A DNA stretch of 64,000 bases from Heterostelium multicystogenum (taxonomy: Eukaryota; Evosea; Eumycetozoa; Acytosteliales; Acytosteliaceae). The stretch covers positions 1-64,000 of the forward strand of contig RCNN01000082.1 in NCBI GenBank assembly GCA_003667245.1, read 5' to 3'. Shown piece after piece: positions 25,604 through 38,843 of this stretch. The notes under the pieces are model-generated. The model was not told the origin of the DNA. It worked only from the letters and a program-made list of their open reading frames with translations, and searched no databases. The translations under genes were made by a program, and so were the position numbers. Position 1 is the stretch's first letter, and the number at the start of each line of letters is the position of its first letter.

Positions 25604-27689
25604 ATGAAAAGAGAAAGAGAAACAGATATAAACGAAGTTGAGGAAGAGGATGTTGATGAGCAAGTCGATGATGTAGAAGAAGAGGAAGAGGAAGAGCAAG
25701 AAGAAAATGAAGAGCTTGAAAATGGAGAGGAAGAAGCTGAAGACGAGGATGAAGAAATGGAGGATGAAGAAGAGCAAAAGGAAGATGGAGATGAGGTAGC
25801 TGAAGAGGAAGAAGAAGAGCCTAAGAAGGATAGAAGAAATTTGGCTCAGAAGTTGGCACAGAGATTCATTCAAACTATGGCTCAAACTTTCATTCAATCA
25901 TATACACATGGTCGTCTATCGAGAGACAGACTTAGAAACTACTATTTCGAGGCAATCCAGCAGATCAACCATGAGGAAATCAAAGAGCTACTTCTTCAAA
26001 GTGAAGGCATGGAACACCTTCTTCTACTTGATCAGACAATCGCTTGAATTCAAAGAAGACAAACACTGAGGAAGACGACCAGATTGTACAATCCAAACAA
26101 ACAACCAAACAGGATAAAAGCAAAGATAAAGAAAAAGAGAAAGAGAAAGATCAGCAGAAATCATATGTAAAGAGCATCGACAATATCATCAGATTAAACT
26201 GTGTCGGAGCAGAGGAATCAGTTGAACAGATTCTTTTAAGCGATAACAACAAGAACAACCTCAATCATCTTTGTAAGTTGAGAATAGAATTTGAATCCTT
26301 ACACCAACCACTAATACTCCTAATCAATCGCATTCACAGATGAACAAATTATACTTAGCGACCAACATACACCTTTGACAACATCGATTTTCAACCATCA
26401 TTTTGCAACCAAGTCAACCTCTACAAACACCGCTGAACTACTCTCTAGTCTAAACAACCTAACACTTTCATCAAACAATGTATGTATAGATTCGATTCGA
26501 TTCGATTCGATTCGATTGGACTGAGGATTATATGATTTCTAACTATTTCTCTACTCTACCTCAGATATACAACAGCAACTATATTTCCAATGTTACAGAC
26601 TTACTTTCAAAAATTGATTATAAGAATATAAAGCTGTAAGTTTACACCTAGAAGCCTTTTACTTTTGATAATCTAACCATTGTCACACCACCATCTTATC
26701 TTCTAACAGAGTTGAACAAAGCTATGAACAATTAAAGAAATATATTAGCATTGCTGTCCTACCCAATATCTCAAATGCGAATATAAAGGTTATGAGGGTA
26801 AATTTGTATTGCTGGCCACTGAACTTTTGAAACTATCATTGGTATTAAGTGCAGCGAATCCAAAGAGATCATATCAACTCGACTATACAACCATTAGCAT
26901 GATGCTTGGTAAAGACAAATTCCTTGGAAAGATTGTCACCGTCTTAACTTCATTTGATTTCTGTACTGCTCCTTTCTTTGCCAACCAAAAGGATGGTATC
27001 ATCTCTAAGTTTATCACAAGATTCCAACAATCATCTGATCTCTCTCCACCAACAACCTCTATCTCATATATAAAGTAAGCAATCATAATAGAAACAAAAT
27101 AATTATGGGAGATAGGCTCTAACCCATATTAACATAATAATATCAAATCACTACAACTAGGTCTAGAATTGTATTGGAGAAAGCTATTCAATTGTTTACA
27201 ATTACCAAAGACTCTATGTTGTTGAAGTTAAAGATTGCATCAGCTTCATTGTTGCCTCCCCTTGTTTTGGTTCAGTATATAAACAGACATAAAGACCTTT
27301 TGTTTACAAAAACAACCTCATCTCTTTCCAACAATGAAATTGTAAAGGCTATTCGTTCATCTAAGTTAGACACAATCTTAAAGATTCAAGAAGTATGTCC
27401 CTTCATCTGCTCTCTCATCATGATCAATTATTAATATCCTTTCTTTGTTTACTTTTAGCATATTAATAAAGAAGGAACAGTTGATAGTTCAGAGGTCAAT
27501 GAAAGTGAAGAGGAAGATGAACAAGATATGGAAGAACTTGGTATCACCATTGACAAGAGTGGAAACAAAGAAGACAAGAACGACGACGAAGATGATGATG
27601 ACGAAGATAAGAAACCATCTGCAGAATCATCTAAACTTTTGGAATCATTATTGGATGGTTTAAGTGACGACGAAGAAGATGATTCATAA
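25604..27689 (+). CDS. Acidic protein of unknown function, probably nuclear, six exons
   Basis: I do not recognise the family. Proposed exons are 25604-26272, 26340-26479, 26565-26635, 26710-27074, 27161-27392 and 27459-27689, all with GT-AG ends. The first 80 residues are almost only E/D. They are followed by a helical block (NLAQKLAQRFIQTMAQTF), a Lys/Glu/Gln linker, a leucine-rich helical core (ELLKLSLVLSAANPK; EKAIQLFTITKDSMLLK) and a second acidic tail ending LLDGLSDDEEDDS. Two one-base losses break the frame: near 26048 (after DQTIA) and near 26787 (NANI-KGYEG). Correcting both gives 1,710 nt, 569 residues. Acidic ends around a helical core suggest a nucleolar or chromatin protein, which is inference only. 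Confidence 0.65.
26489..26518. repeat. Intronic GATTC pentanucleotide repeat
   Basis: About six tandem GATTC units lie in the second intron of the acidic-protein gene. It is a simple microsatellite. Confidence 0.85.
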
Positions 27690-27856
27690 ATTTAGGATAC
27701 AACAAATAATATTTAAATCACTTGATTATCAAGAATAATAAGCCTAGAATCCAACTGGACTCCATGATACAATGCTTTAAATTTTAGGGAATAATTGGGA
27801 TTTCCAATTGGGATGTAGATCATAAGATCTACCTTTATATATGATGTATTGTTGAG

Positions 27857-29178
27857 TTAATTGATGCTATTCTCTTGGTTTAAATCGATTGGCTTAAATC
27901 TACCACTGGTTTCAATTGATTCAGTCTGACCATCGAGTATTTCGTTGAATTCACCTTCCCAGCCTTTACCATTGGCAAATATCATTTGTCCATATCCAAC
28001 TCTGAGGTCATCTACCCAGTTTCCTTGATAAACAGTACCATCGGACCATTTGAATGTTCCAAATCCATTACGTTTACCATCAACATAGCTACCTTTGTAG
28101 TAGCATTCATCCTCCATAAACTCTTCACCCTCTCCATGTGGAACAAAATTTCGAAATCTCACCTACATAGACACCATATCCAAGTCTCTTGAGTGTACCG
28201 TAATGGCAAACTCCATTCTTCCATTCTCCTTCGCAAGTCCAGCCGTGTGAAGAGAATTTTCCTGGTCCGTTTGGTGCACCGTTAACCCACTGGCACTCGA
28301 ATATCTGATCGGAACTAATCAATCTTCCAAGTCCATTTCTAGCTCCATCTACGAAATTACCTTCGAAAATAGTGCCATCCTTGAAAGACAACTTTCCAGC
28401 TCCGTGCCAACGTCCATTGCGATATGCTCCAAAGTACTCAAGCCCACTCTTGGTATGGACCTCGTGACCACTTACCAACTCGTTATTGGCCCATTCTCCT
28501 CTGATTTCAATACCTTCCATCAGCAAAAGACCTGCTCCGTGCTTCATATCATTGAGCCACTCACCTTCGTAGATCTGATTACCTTCAAGCATCTTTCCAA
28601 CTCCGCTACGCTTATCGTTTTCCCAGAATCCGTCATATGAATCGTTGTTCTTCCAAACGTACTTTCCAGCACCGTGCTTCATTCCACGCACAAATTCACC
28701 GATATAGATGTCTCCGTTGACTGTTTCATATTCACCGGGTCCATCGGGAAGTCCTTCATCAGTGAGAGCACCTTGATATTTGGTACCTTTCTTTGAGACT
28801 ACTTCTCCACCTTTGGAGTTAGACGAGATGATGTTCAGCAATGCATTAGAGCTATTATCACCAGTTGTTGGTGTTACTATCATTTCACCGTCAATATTTG
28901 CATTTGGATTTCCACTTGTATCGCCAGTAGTCAGTTGTTCTTGTTGACGATTGAACTCATCGCTCATGTCCATGCTCTCTTGCTTCTCAATGTCGCGAGG
29001 ACTCTGTACATTTGGGATTCTATTCTTATGCAATTCCTCTCTGATCTTCTTTTCACCCGAGTGTTTTTTCAAATAAAATCGATCGTTCTCTTGATATATC
29101 TGGTACCTCCAAAGTGTTAATCAATGACTTTAACTTATCGTTTGGTCTAATCTTGAAAAAATCGTCGAGACTATTCAT
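27857..29178 (-). CDS. MORN-repeat protein
   Basis: More than ten MORN repeats (Y-x-G-x-W/F about every 23 residues) fill the protein from about residue 135 to the end, for example YIGEFVRGMKHGAGKYVW, YDGFWENDKRSGVGKM, YEGEWLNDMKHGAGLL, FEGNFVDGARNGLGRL and YKGSYVDGKRNGFGTF. MORN arrays bind phospholipids or act as membrane-linked scaffolds. The N-terminal 130 residues are a charged, unrecognised region beginning MNSLDDFFKIRPNDKLKSL. Two one-base excesses break the frame: an A6 run near 29065 and a TTT near 28152 (GEI-RNFVPHGEG). After correction the length is 1,320 nt, 439 residues. No kinase or other enzymatic domain is present, so the partner is unknown. Confidence 0.85.
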
Positions 29179-29294
29179 TTTGATTGGGGGTTGTTGATCG
29201 GTGTTGTTGCCACTAGAAGTGGAAGTAGCCGTACTAAAGTTACAGTAATCATTTAATCTCTATAAATTTATTGCATCATTTACAATTACAGTTA

Positions 29295-29329
<35 letters not shown>

Positions 29330-29804
29330 TTTCTTTGTTATTCAAAATACATACATTAAATATATTCCTATTGCTATTATTTGATAAACCATTTGGTAAT
29401 AGTATTAATGGTTTATTTCTATGATAACTATTAAATAAACTAAACGAGTTGTACTTTTATTTGTGAAAAATCTTAATTGTATATTCATGATTGGTAGTTT
29501 GGTTGGTTTTATAGTTATATAATAAATATTTGTGCAATCTGCAATGAGATATATCTCATTCTATGAATCACGATTGATTAATATTTGTCGCTGGTACATT
29601 AATCATGATTCGTCAATTTTTTTTTTTAATTTTTTTTTTATTAAATTTTCGATTTAGCATTTGTTTGTTATTGTCCACTTGGCAGGGCAATAAGGTATCG
29701 TTTTGCGGGGTTTATTTTGTACAATCCTCTTATGGATGGTTTGTTCTACCAATATTTGTAACAATATCTATATATTTCTATTTTAACAATTCATTTTTAC
29801 TCAT
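29179..29804. other. AT-rich spacer
   Basis: No gene is seen. The region contains the TA microsatellite listed separately and homopolymer T runs near 29620-29645. Confidence 0.45.
29296..29326. repeat. (TA)n microsatellite
   Basis: About fifteen uninterrupted TA dinucleotides are visible. Confidence 0.95.
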
Positions 29805-31319
29805 TTAAAAGAATCCATATTCCATGTTAGACTCGGCCATCTCAAATTCCAAATCTTCGGTGGAAAATTTTCCATCGAAAGTAAACTTGATTACAGAGTA
29901 AGCTTTGGTTTCGTCGGATGATAAATCTTTTTGAGTTGTCATAATCTCATTAATATAATCCATTCCATTTAGTTTGGTGAATTGCTCCTTGTACAATCCA
30001 ATTTGGGGCCACAATATTTAAAGACTTTCGAGAGTGCAGAGAGAATGAGTGATCGTGATTGTTGTTGCTTCTTCACTTTGGGGAGGAGGTTGGTGAGTGC
30101 GGTGAAGGCATTGAGGTCCATCATTACATAATTGATTTGTTGTTCATCCCCACCATCGACCATATTAGAAATACACCAGAGAATCTCTTTTAGGAGGTCA
30201 TCTCTTGGCGAAGCTGCCATCATTGACACAAGGGGAGGCACCATCTCTGCTTCCACGGCCATTTGGATGATCCTTGTGCTACATGCCATGATATTACTCA
30301 AACTCCAAACTGTTTCCTTTACAATTGCGTTCTTTGGGATCCAAGCAGCTTTTGAGAGCTGGGAATGGATTGAGAGACAACATATAGAGTGTGGATTTGT
30401 CATCACCAGTGACAAGGTTACCAAAGGTACGAAGACTTGGTACAGCTTGCCGATTTCATCTGTGTTGAGGAGCTGGATGATTTTCGGAACAACACCTGAA
30501 CGGATGATTTCATAGATATCATCATTGGTAGAGTCAGAGAGATAGGACATTGCCCAGAGGGAATCGACCAGCATTTCGGTGTCGATCTCTGAGGTAATGA
30601 TGTGGGTAATAACTGGAATGGCAATTCCGACAGAAGATAAAGGAGGCTTTGGCTTACCTCTACACAAGTTGCTTACTGTCCAAATAAGCAGTCTTTTGAA
30701 TGACAACTTGGAAGTTGGCATTTTTAAGTACTCCAACAAGATTGGCAAGATATTTGTTTGCAATACTAAATCACGGTGTCGTGAGTTGTCACCTGCAATA
30801 TTGCCAATAGCCCAGACGACTTGTTCCTTCAAGTTTTCATCGTTTGAGGAGATCAAAGAGCACAAGCGTGCCAAACCACCACTTTCAACGATGATCTCGA
30901 CATACTTTGATGCACCTGACAATATATTAGTGATGACCCAACAAGCCTCACCCTGTATCGAAGATACAGGACTTAATAATAAATCTAACAATCTTGGAAC
31001 AAAACCATAATTCAACAACTTCTTCCAAAGGTGGTGCTTGCTCTATATCATTCAAAACAGTCAATGGTTGATTAGTTAGTAACTTATCCACTTATCAAAC
31101 TATGATTATTGTTATTGTTGATTGCATACCAAGAGAAACCATCTTTCTAAGTGTGTGTACTGCTTCACCAACCAAGGCATGATCCTCTGAATATATCTGT
31201 TGTTTCAAAGTTGCAAGTGTGGCATGATTGGCTGCTGGTGTGGCAGATGGTGTGGCAGCGATTGGTGCTGCTACTGGTGCTGCATCACCAATAGTTAATG
31301 ATCCCATATCCAACTCCAT
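29805..31319 (-). CDS. Importin-alpha-like armadillo protein without an evident IBB domain
   Basis: ARM repeats of the karyopherin-alpha type are clear: SIQGEACWVITNILSG, LKEQVVWAIGNIAGD, LLIWTVSNLCRGKPKPP, LVDSLWAMSYLSD, VKETVWSLSNIMA and LLKEILWCISNMVDGG. The Trp-x-x-x-Asn ladder that binds nuclear localisation signals is therefore largely kept. Exon 1 (31130-31319) encodes an Ala/Pro-rich start (MELDMGSLTIGDAAPVAAPI) and a helix, joined through a GT-AG intron at 31043-31129. The Arg/Lys-rich IBB that normally binds importin-beta is not seen. Frame breaks occur near 31020 (EEV-LNYGF), near 30430 and 30330 (a compensating pair restoring RTFGNLVTGDDK) and at a C4 run near 30005 (KYCGP-QIGLYKEQF). 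The stop is at 29805. Confidence 0.85.
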
Positions 31320-33091
31320 TTTATTCTATACTATATAATCTATAACTATTAATCTATTTATGATTTATGTTTCTTTAAATCTACTAATATAATATTATAA
31401 ATAACAACAACAACAACAACCTAATTCAATCCTTAAAGTTAAGCTTTACTTGATAATTTTAATTTTAATCTCCAACAATAAAAATTAATTCGTTTGATAT
31501 TTATTTTATCTATTATTTTACTAATAATACACCACGACAATATACTACTACTACAGTAACCAATGAATTTGCAACAATTGTGTCAATAGAATATTCAACA
31601 ACAACACAACAAACTAAAATAACAAATACTTGAGAAATAGATTAGTGTTAAACCCTACAGAAACAACCTTGAAAATTTACTAGAATTTTTTTATTGGTAT
31701 TCAATGCAAAAAATAAACAAAATTCATTTTTAATTCATATGGAGAAGCAAATGAATTTTAATAAATAAATATCAAAATGATTAATCAAGATATTTTTTCA
31801 AGAAAAAAACAACTTTTTTTTTGTATTTTCATTTTTTGATTTAATTTGATTCAAAGTTCGATTTTTATAAGATCGCCAACGTATTTTGACCATTAGCAAA
31901 AGAGCTATCTTTAAAAATGAAGTTCAAATTTAATAATTTGACAATTCAAATGAATCTTTATTTTGATCCGTTAAATTTATAATCAAGTCCAAAATAATAA
32001 TATCTTGTAAATGATTGCAAAAAAATTTAAATTTAGTAACTTTTTTCTTTTTAGGGGTTTGTTTGGGCAATTCAGATTTAATGTTTTCATCCACATTTTA
32101 CAACACTCTTAGTTTACCACTTTAAACTAATCATTATGAAAATTCATCAGATTGACCACTTTTTTCTGACATGACCCCATTATATTTTAACCGTTATAAA
32201 CTCTGATTGAATTTTATCCATATTACAAATTAGATAATAAAAATGAAGGAAAAAGGAAAAATGAACAAGCAACACACCCATCCACCACCCCGAGTGTAAC
32301 TCATCTAAGTAATACATTACACTAGCCTCCCCCTTTACAACATCAAACAAAGTAACAAACAGTTCATTCATTAAGTGTCATGTGTGTGTGTGAGGTTAGT
32401 GTTTGATTTTAATTTAAAAATGCATTTGCGTGTGTTATGTTGTGTTGGATTTTTGGTGGAAAGAAAGAAAGAGGGAGAGACCAAACAACCAAAGAAAGCA
32501 AGCTTGCAAGCAAGAAAGAAACCAACTTAATTTAAACAACACAACACACTTCACCTCAAAAGTCACACAACAACAACCACCACCTATTCTCTTCCACCAT
32601 TTACTATTTTAAATAAATTTTATTTAAATTTTATTTAATATTAAAAATTTAATAATAATAATAATAATTATAAATTAAGTGCATGCAAAACTGAAGGTGA
32701 AGAACTAATGAAACAAACAAACATTTCTGTCCTTAGTGAAAATTTTCAAATTAAACTCTCAGACAAGACACCTCTATCAGTATCAACTGTACCCTTTGAT
32801 TTTAGTTAACTTTCCTATTACTCACTCTCTCTATTGTTTTTTCATTTTTATTGTTGTTGTGTTGTTTTTTGATATCTCTTTAGCAATCAGCTACCCTGAC
32901 GCCAGCCTGCTTCACCTACCTACATTACAGCACAACGACCAGCGCAGTAGCACTACCATACACTGCAGCCTACTACTTCTTGAAGGCATCAAATATTTAA
33001 CTGTGACAAATACATCAATCACCTGATTCCAAAAAAAAGTTGATCAATTTTTTTTACAAACTACAACCTAATATACCATACCAAATCACTC
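31320..33091. other. AT-rich spacer
   Basis: No supported gene. Short open frames at 32180-32371 and 32736-33026 lack family features and coding bias. The stretch upstream of 33092 should hold the promoter of the HMG-box gene. Confidence 0.45.
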
Positions 33092-33602
33092 ATGAAAGCA
33101 ACTAAGGACAATAATGTAAGTGGTCATCTAAAAAATGTCATCAACACTCAATTTCAATTTCATCAGTCATTGACCAATCAGTAGTGTGGTTAGTTTCGAC
33201 CTACACTCAACATAGTTGGAGTCCTACTTTTCCTCAAGTTTTATATAGAATTGGTTAAGATTGACCAATTTGTTAGTGTATTTGGAAAAAATTATTTATA
33301 TTTTGAAAATAGAGTTTTTGGTCAATTATTTCTAATAATTAAATCTATTTTAGAAACCACGTAGATATCTGTCTCCATATATTCTGTTCTGCCAAGAACA
33401 CAGATTACAAGTGAAACAAGAGAATCCAAATGCCACTTTTACAGAGATTGGATCTTTATTAGGTAAAAAATGGCATTCACTTTCTGCGGTTGATAAGGAT
33501 GTTTACCAGAAGCGTTCAGATGAAGAAAAGAAAATCTATGATATGAAAATGAAGGAATACAAAGAAATGATGTCTCAAACAGTGGCAGCATCTACTGAAT
33601 AG
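33092..33602 (+). CDS. Single HMG-box DNA-binding protein (Nhp6-like)
   Basis: Exon 1 (33092-33115) encodes MKATKDNN. After an intron with GTAAGT and TTTTAG ends, exon 2 (33354-33602) completes a 90-residue protein. It is essentially one HMG box: RRYLSPYILFCQEHR, NPNATFTEIGSLLGKKWHSL, then DKDVYQKRSDEEKKIYDMKM. Proteins of this size with one box, such as yeast Nhp6, bend DNA without sequence preference and assist chromatin remodelling and transcription. The intron of about 240 bp is long for this window. No frame break is needed. Confidence 0.88.
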
Positions 33603-33931
33603 TCATTTAGTTTCTTTTCATTCACTATTTGTTCCTTCAAATATCCAACTTCAAAACCAATTTTCCACAACTATAAATACATATTTTTTATATGTAACAA
33701 TCAAATTAATTACTCCAATCAAAGCCAACCTATCAAATATATAATATTTAATGTTAAACCATCTTTTCATTTATTCACCTCTCTTTTCAATCCATATCAA
33801 CTCATTACCAACCCAATTCAATGATCAACTTCTATACCAATCTTAAAATCTTCACAATAATAAAAGAAAATAACATTCTTGTATATTAAATTGATACATC
33901 TAATTATTTATTGAAAGCCTTTAGTTTTGAT

Positions 33932-36900
33932 TCAAGTTTGATGTTGTATCTTTTTGTAGTTTTTTTTCTTATGAATGAGAATGGCGGTCATAACACCTGC
34001 GGCTATCAACGCACTTCCACCAACTATAACACCTACAATAATACGCCATTTGTTGTCACTTGATTTCTCATTACAACCATCCTTGGCCACTGCATTTGTG
34101 TTGATGAGCAATGAGAAGTCTGGGTCAATTACTAGTTGGGTTTCGAAATGTGGGACCAAAGTGGAGAAAATTGTGGTGGATTCGTTGAGGGCAGTTGCTC
34201 TCACTTTTGATACTCTTGGTATGTAGTCCAGTAAAACTCTCTTGCTCACTCTACCATACACAAGGAATCCAGTTGCTTGCTTAAGGATAAATGTTGAGGA
34301 CATCGGATTTTCTGAATAATTCAATTCCGAGTCGTAGCATTTGTCCAATGGTGAGTTTATGGATGTTTTGAATTTCCAACAAATTCAATTTATCAACAAA
34401 ACCCCATTGTTCAATATCTATTAGGTATTTCAAAGATCCAGATGATATGTTGAATTTCTCACCAGCAAACTGCATTGGATAGTCTGGAATTACTTCATTT
34501 CCAAATGGGAGGAACTGAGTAAAACTAATTCCAATGGATTTCGATTTAGGATGAGAGGTGGTATAGTTTGACTTGATTCATTGTGATAGTTTGTCCTGTT
34601 ATTGGGTGAATAATAGATTGTTTCAATTTACTTGTGAGTTTCCAAGACAATCCAGAGAGCTCAACAGTTATTACTTCGTTCAACTCGCTCGTTCTTTCGA
34701 TGATTCTATTAAGTGAAAATGTGAATTGACCGTTGTTTCCATTAACTACCGCTATCTCAGGTTGAGAAGGATTGGGATTGATGTCTGGTGGATTTCCACC
34801 ATCTGGTTTTTGGTATTTAATATCGCATTTTTCACCAATCCAACCATCGCTACAAATACATTGTCCAGTGATTGAATCACAATAAGAGTTGACAGGGCAC
34901 AAACATTTTATAATTGGTGGATCTAAGGTATAAATTGAGGAATGATTATAGAGAGGCTCAAAGACAGTGTTCTTAATAGTAACCCTTAGGTAATACAAAG
35001 TACTTGGAACTAGACCTTCAATCAAGCAAACATTTACAGAGATATCACTGCATATTACCGCCCATGAAGAATTATCAGATGAAATAGATAAATCATAGAT
35101 GGTTTTACCACTGATACCTCCAGTAGATTTTGACCATTCTATGTTGATTGAATCCATTGATGATTGAATGTTGATAAATTCAGATCCTGTAGGATTGCTG
35201 GCATTTGTGACTCCAATACGATTCCATGTTTGTGTATCCCCGTCATTCATAGCAATGACAGAGACATTTACAACATAATCTTATTGATAAATTCTTAAGG
35301 TTACAATTCTCAGATGTGGAATTGATGCATCCAGTTCTAGCCTCTCCATTCAACTCAACTGTATAAGTTGTTTCCATAGGTACACCACCAGTAGTTGAAT
35401 ATTCCAAAAATATATTATCATCCGAAGCTGTTACGTTTACCAATAGAATTGAGATCGAATCATATAGTTGAGCTAGCTTCCCAATATGAGGAGATGATTC
35501 ATCGCCAATGTATGCTGCAACAGAAATATTTACTTTCGATCCTGGGGTTAGCCCTGTTACTGTGCAGGTATTAGAATGGATACATTGTCTTTCTTCTATT
35601 GAATTAACAAAAATAATATAGCCTTCTACGTCTCCAATAGAAGAATAGCTAAAAGTAATGCTCTTAGTTCTTACTTCATCAATCATTAAATTAACCATTT
35701 TAGGACCTATATTCTTTCATATTAGTTTAGAGTTAGGTGATGGAAATAGTAGTCCTACTTACTTGTATACTCAACAATAGTAAGAGTTTTTAGTTGTATA
35801 TCCATCATTAGTTGCAGTAACAGAAATATTATAGGAGTAAGTATCTTGAGATCCGATTGTAATAATACATGAGTTGGTAGTAGTATTTTTCGCAATGGGG
35901 AACAACAACTCCGTCCATACTAACAGTATAGTTACTTTCATTGGGAATACCTCCAGATACATTGTAAAATACTGTAAATTGCTTAGATGATCTTGTTGAC
36001 TCTATAGTGGGTGGACTAATCAGATCATAAACATTTCCAGACAAAATGATTGTCTGGGAGGTACCTGCATCATTGTAGCATGAAATAGAAACTTCATAAT
36101 CCGATCCAGGTGTTAAATTACCCACTGAGCACACATTTACTTGACTACATCTATGACGAGCTACATTGTTGACTATGACATTATAGGATATAGGTGAATT
36201 TGTTGCATTGTATGTAAAACTGATAAGACTTGTTGTTATTCTAATCATTTTATAATATGACATTATGGGGACTATATATCAATTTGGTTGGAGTTAGCCT
36301 AAACTTCTTTATAAATTAAACAATCAATACTTACTGTAGAAATCTACTTTTGTAGAGTTTTGCCAATTGGCACCATCGTTGGTTGCTAACACTCCGATGG
36401 TATGTGTATATTGATCTCCTAAATTACCAATGGTACAATTGGTTTCCTTAATACCGATACATCCATTCACTTCAACTCCGTCATTCATTACAGTATAGGC
36501 AGTGGCATTCGGGAGTCCATCATATGATTTGAATTGAACGAACATCTCTTTTTTTACAGGTTTCACATCAATGGAGACAGATGAAATGCTCTTATATAAG
36601 GTATCAACAAAGTATATTGGTAGTGAATTTCCAGCAGAATTTACTCCCACCACTGTAAAGTTAAATGGTGTTCCACTTACCAAGTTGTTAACAGTACAAC
36701 TGGTTGAAGAGGAGCATACTGATTGTAGTGCTCCATTGAAAAATACCTGATAAGAGGTTGGTGAATTTGTTCCCGAGTATTGTACAGTAGCCCTATTTGT
36801 AGTGAAGCTGGAGTTTCCTGTCATTGTAGGGGCTAATATGAATGAATTGATCTGATTAGTTTCAAATTAATCTTGTTAGATTATGGACATACGCAGAAAT

Positions 36901-38400
36901 GTTACAGTATTTATATCTGATGTCTCAATGTATCCATCATTGGCGGCAGACACGGTAAGATTGAATTGGTAATTGTTTGGAAGACCGGTGATTGTGCACT
37001 GTGTATATGGAATATCAATGCATCCTGTTACCATAGTATTATTCAACTTTAGAGTATACGTTGTTTTCGATGGAATTCCCTCACTTGATGCATAAACGGC
37101 ACTGGTAGAAAATGCGGTTGGTGTGACCGAGACAAATGTTGATTTTGTCACAGATTTATAGGTTGAAAGATAAATAGTTTTTTTGTTGTTTCCTATCAGG
37201 TTTTGCGCTGTAACAGAGATTTCATACAATGATCCAGGAGTTAATGCTACGAATAAGCATGTGGTTGTTAAGTAGCAAGCAGAATATTGAGTGCCATTGA
37301 TTTCTACCACATAGGAGGTTGCATCATTTATTGCAACGTATGAAATATTTAACCATGTTGTTCCTTTATTTTCCATTTCCAAGCTAGTTATTACTGGAGC
37401 TATTTTATTTACCGAGTTAGTATGATTGACTGAGATGAATAAGAAATACTAACATACCAATGGGGAATTTAATCATGGGGGATATCCATGACTTGGTAGA
37501 ACCGCTAAAGTCTACGGCTCCATTCATTACAATCTTTAGATGTGTTTTATTTTGTCCAGGAAGATATAGATCTAGAATACATCCATTTGAACTTAGAACG
37601 TTACTACAAGATGGATAAAAGAATCCATCAGATTCATTATAGTAGCTAATTGTATATTTATAATCAAAATTATAGCTGATAGTAAAAGGAGGCAACTTAT
37701 ACTGAAAAGGTGCAATCATAATGATTGTTGAAACATTCCATACTAAAGGTGGCGTTATAATTGCTGAAGGTATTGTTGGACTCACACTACATCTAGAATA
37801 TATATTGATATTCGATAAAGTGCCACCACAAATATTCAAATTGAGATCACCGGTAGCAGAGTTAGCATCTCCCCCAGTCAAATACATAAATTTAGCATAT
37901 CCATAGGGTTGAACACAAGTCAGCATGTTAAAAAGATGTCTTGCACTTTTGTAATTTGAACAGTTTCTATAATTATAGATATAATAATAGAATTAATGAA
38001 TTTAATCTATATAGCTATCTCATAATACATACGTCTCTGAAGTAGGAACAATTCCAACAGCCGCATATCCTTCTGCTTCTATAGTAGGAATTGATGAGGT
38101 CACATAGAGATATTTAGTGTTGAAGCATTTGTTGATTGTATTAGTTTCAGTATTGACAATTCCAGTGCAATCCAACGATTGGTACAGGCTTCTCTGAACA
38201 TTGGTCCCGTCATATAGGTACTTATATGATATTGTATTTTGACCATAGCATAAATCGGTCATGTAGTTTGAAATTCTTACAGGTTTGCCATCTGGACAAG
38301 AAGATGCATATTCAAATTCAATTATAAATTGATCTAGTGCCCTGACCACATCCAAATTAAAGCAAGAAAGGAGCAAAACCAACGAAATTAAAAAATACAC
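33932..38400 (-). CDS. ComC-like type I surface protein: signal peptide, fibronectin-III-like repeats, EGF-like domain, transmembrane helix
   Basis: The protein starts with a signal peptide (MYFLISLVLLLSCFNLDVV), then a Cys-containing ectodomain (SSCPDGKPVRI). Paired FN3-like repeats follow, each with a C-x-V/I-x-x-L-x-P/N-G hinge (CTVTGLTPGSKVNISV, CTVNNLVSGTPFNFTV) and an ANDG/TNDG turn. Near the C-terminus lie an EGF-like unit (CLCPVNSYCDSITGQCICSD plus GWIGEKC) and a beta-rich region of the type found in ComC proteins. A TM helix (about VGVIVGGSALIAAGVMTAIL) and a short Lys-rich tail end the protein. Introns at about 37966-38033, 37399-37458, 36832-36893, 36271-36334 and 35706-35763 separate the repeat exons. 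One-base breaks lie near 35895, 35775, 35275, 34560 and 34345. Dictyostelid relatives act in adhesion and cell-cell signalling; the ligand here is unknown. Confidence 0.8.
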
Positions 38401-38843
38401 TACTAAAGTATTTGAATTCCAGAATTTTAAACTTTGTAAACATTAATTTTCAAAAATATTATAAATATATATATATAGATCTATCTGTAGGAAAATATAT
38501 CAAAATAACAATATTGATAAAATATTGTAAATCTGTATTTTTTTGATTTGTTTGTTTGCTTTACCATTTAGATATGTGGGTTCCCACTAACATGTTGTTG
38601 AGTCCTCAAAGGACTAAAATTTATCTTCGATTTTTAAAGATTTTTTCTGATATTTTCAAAAAATCCATACTAAAAGAATAGTCCAAACCGGTCTAAATTC
38701 AAAGTACTAAAAGCGAAAATCAAGATTTAAATCTCATCTTCGTAACAAAAAAAAAACAATTTGGGTTTGGTCAAAGAAGTTGTTCATCCAATTCATTAAT
38801 TATTTAATAGAAATTTAGATTGAATTATTTGATTTCTATTTTA
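38401..38843. other. AT-rich spacer
   Basis: I see nothing coding; it separates two genes on the minus strand. Confidence 0.4.
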
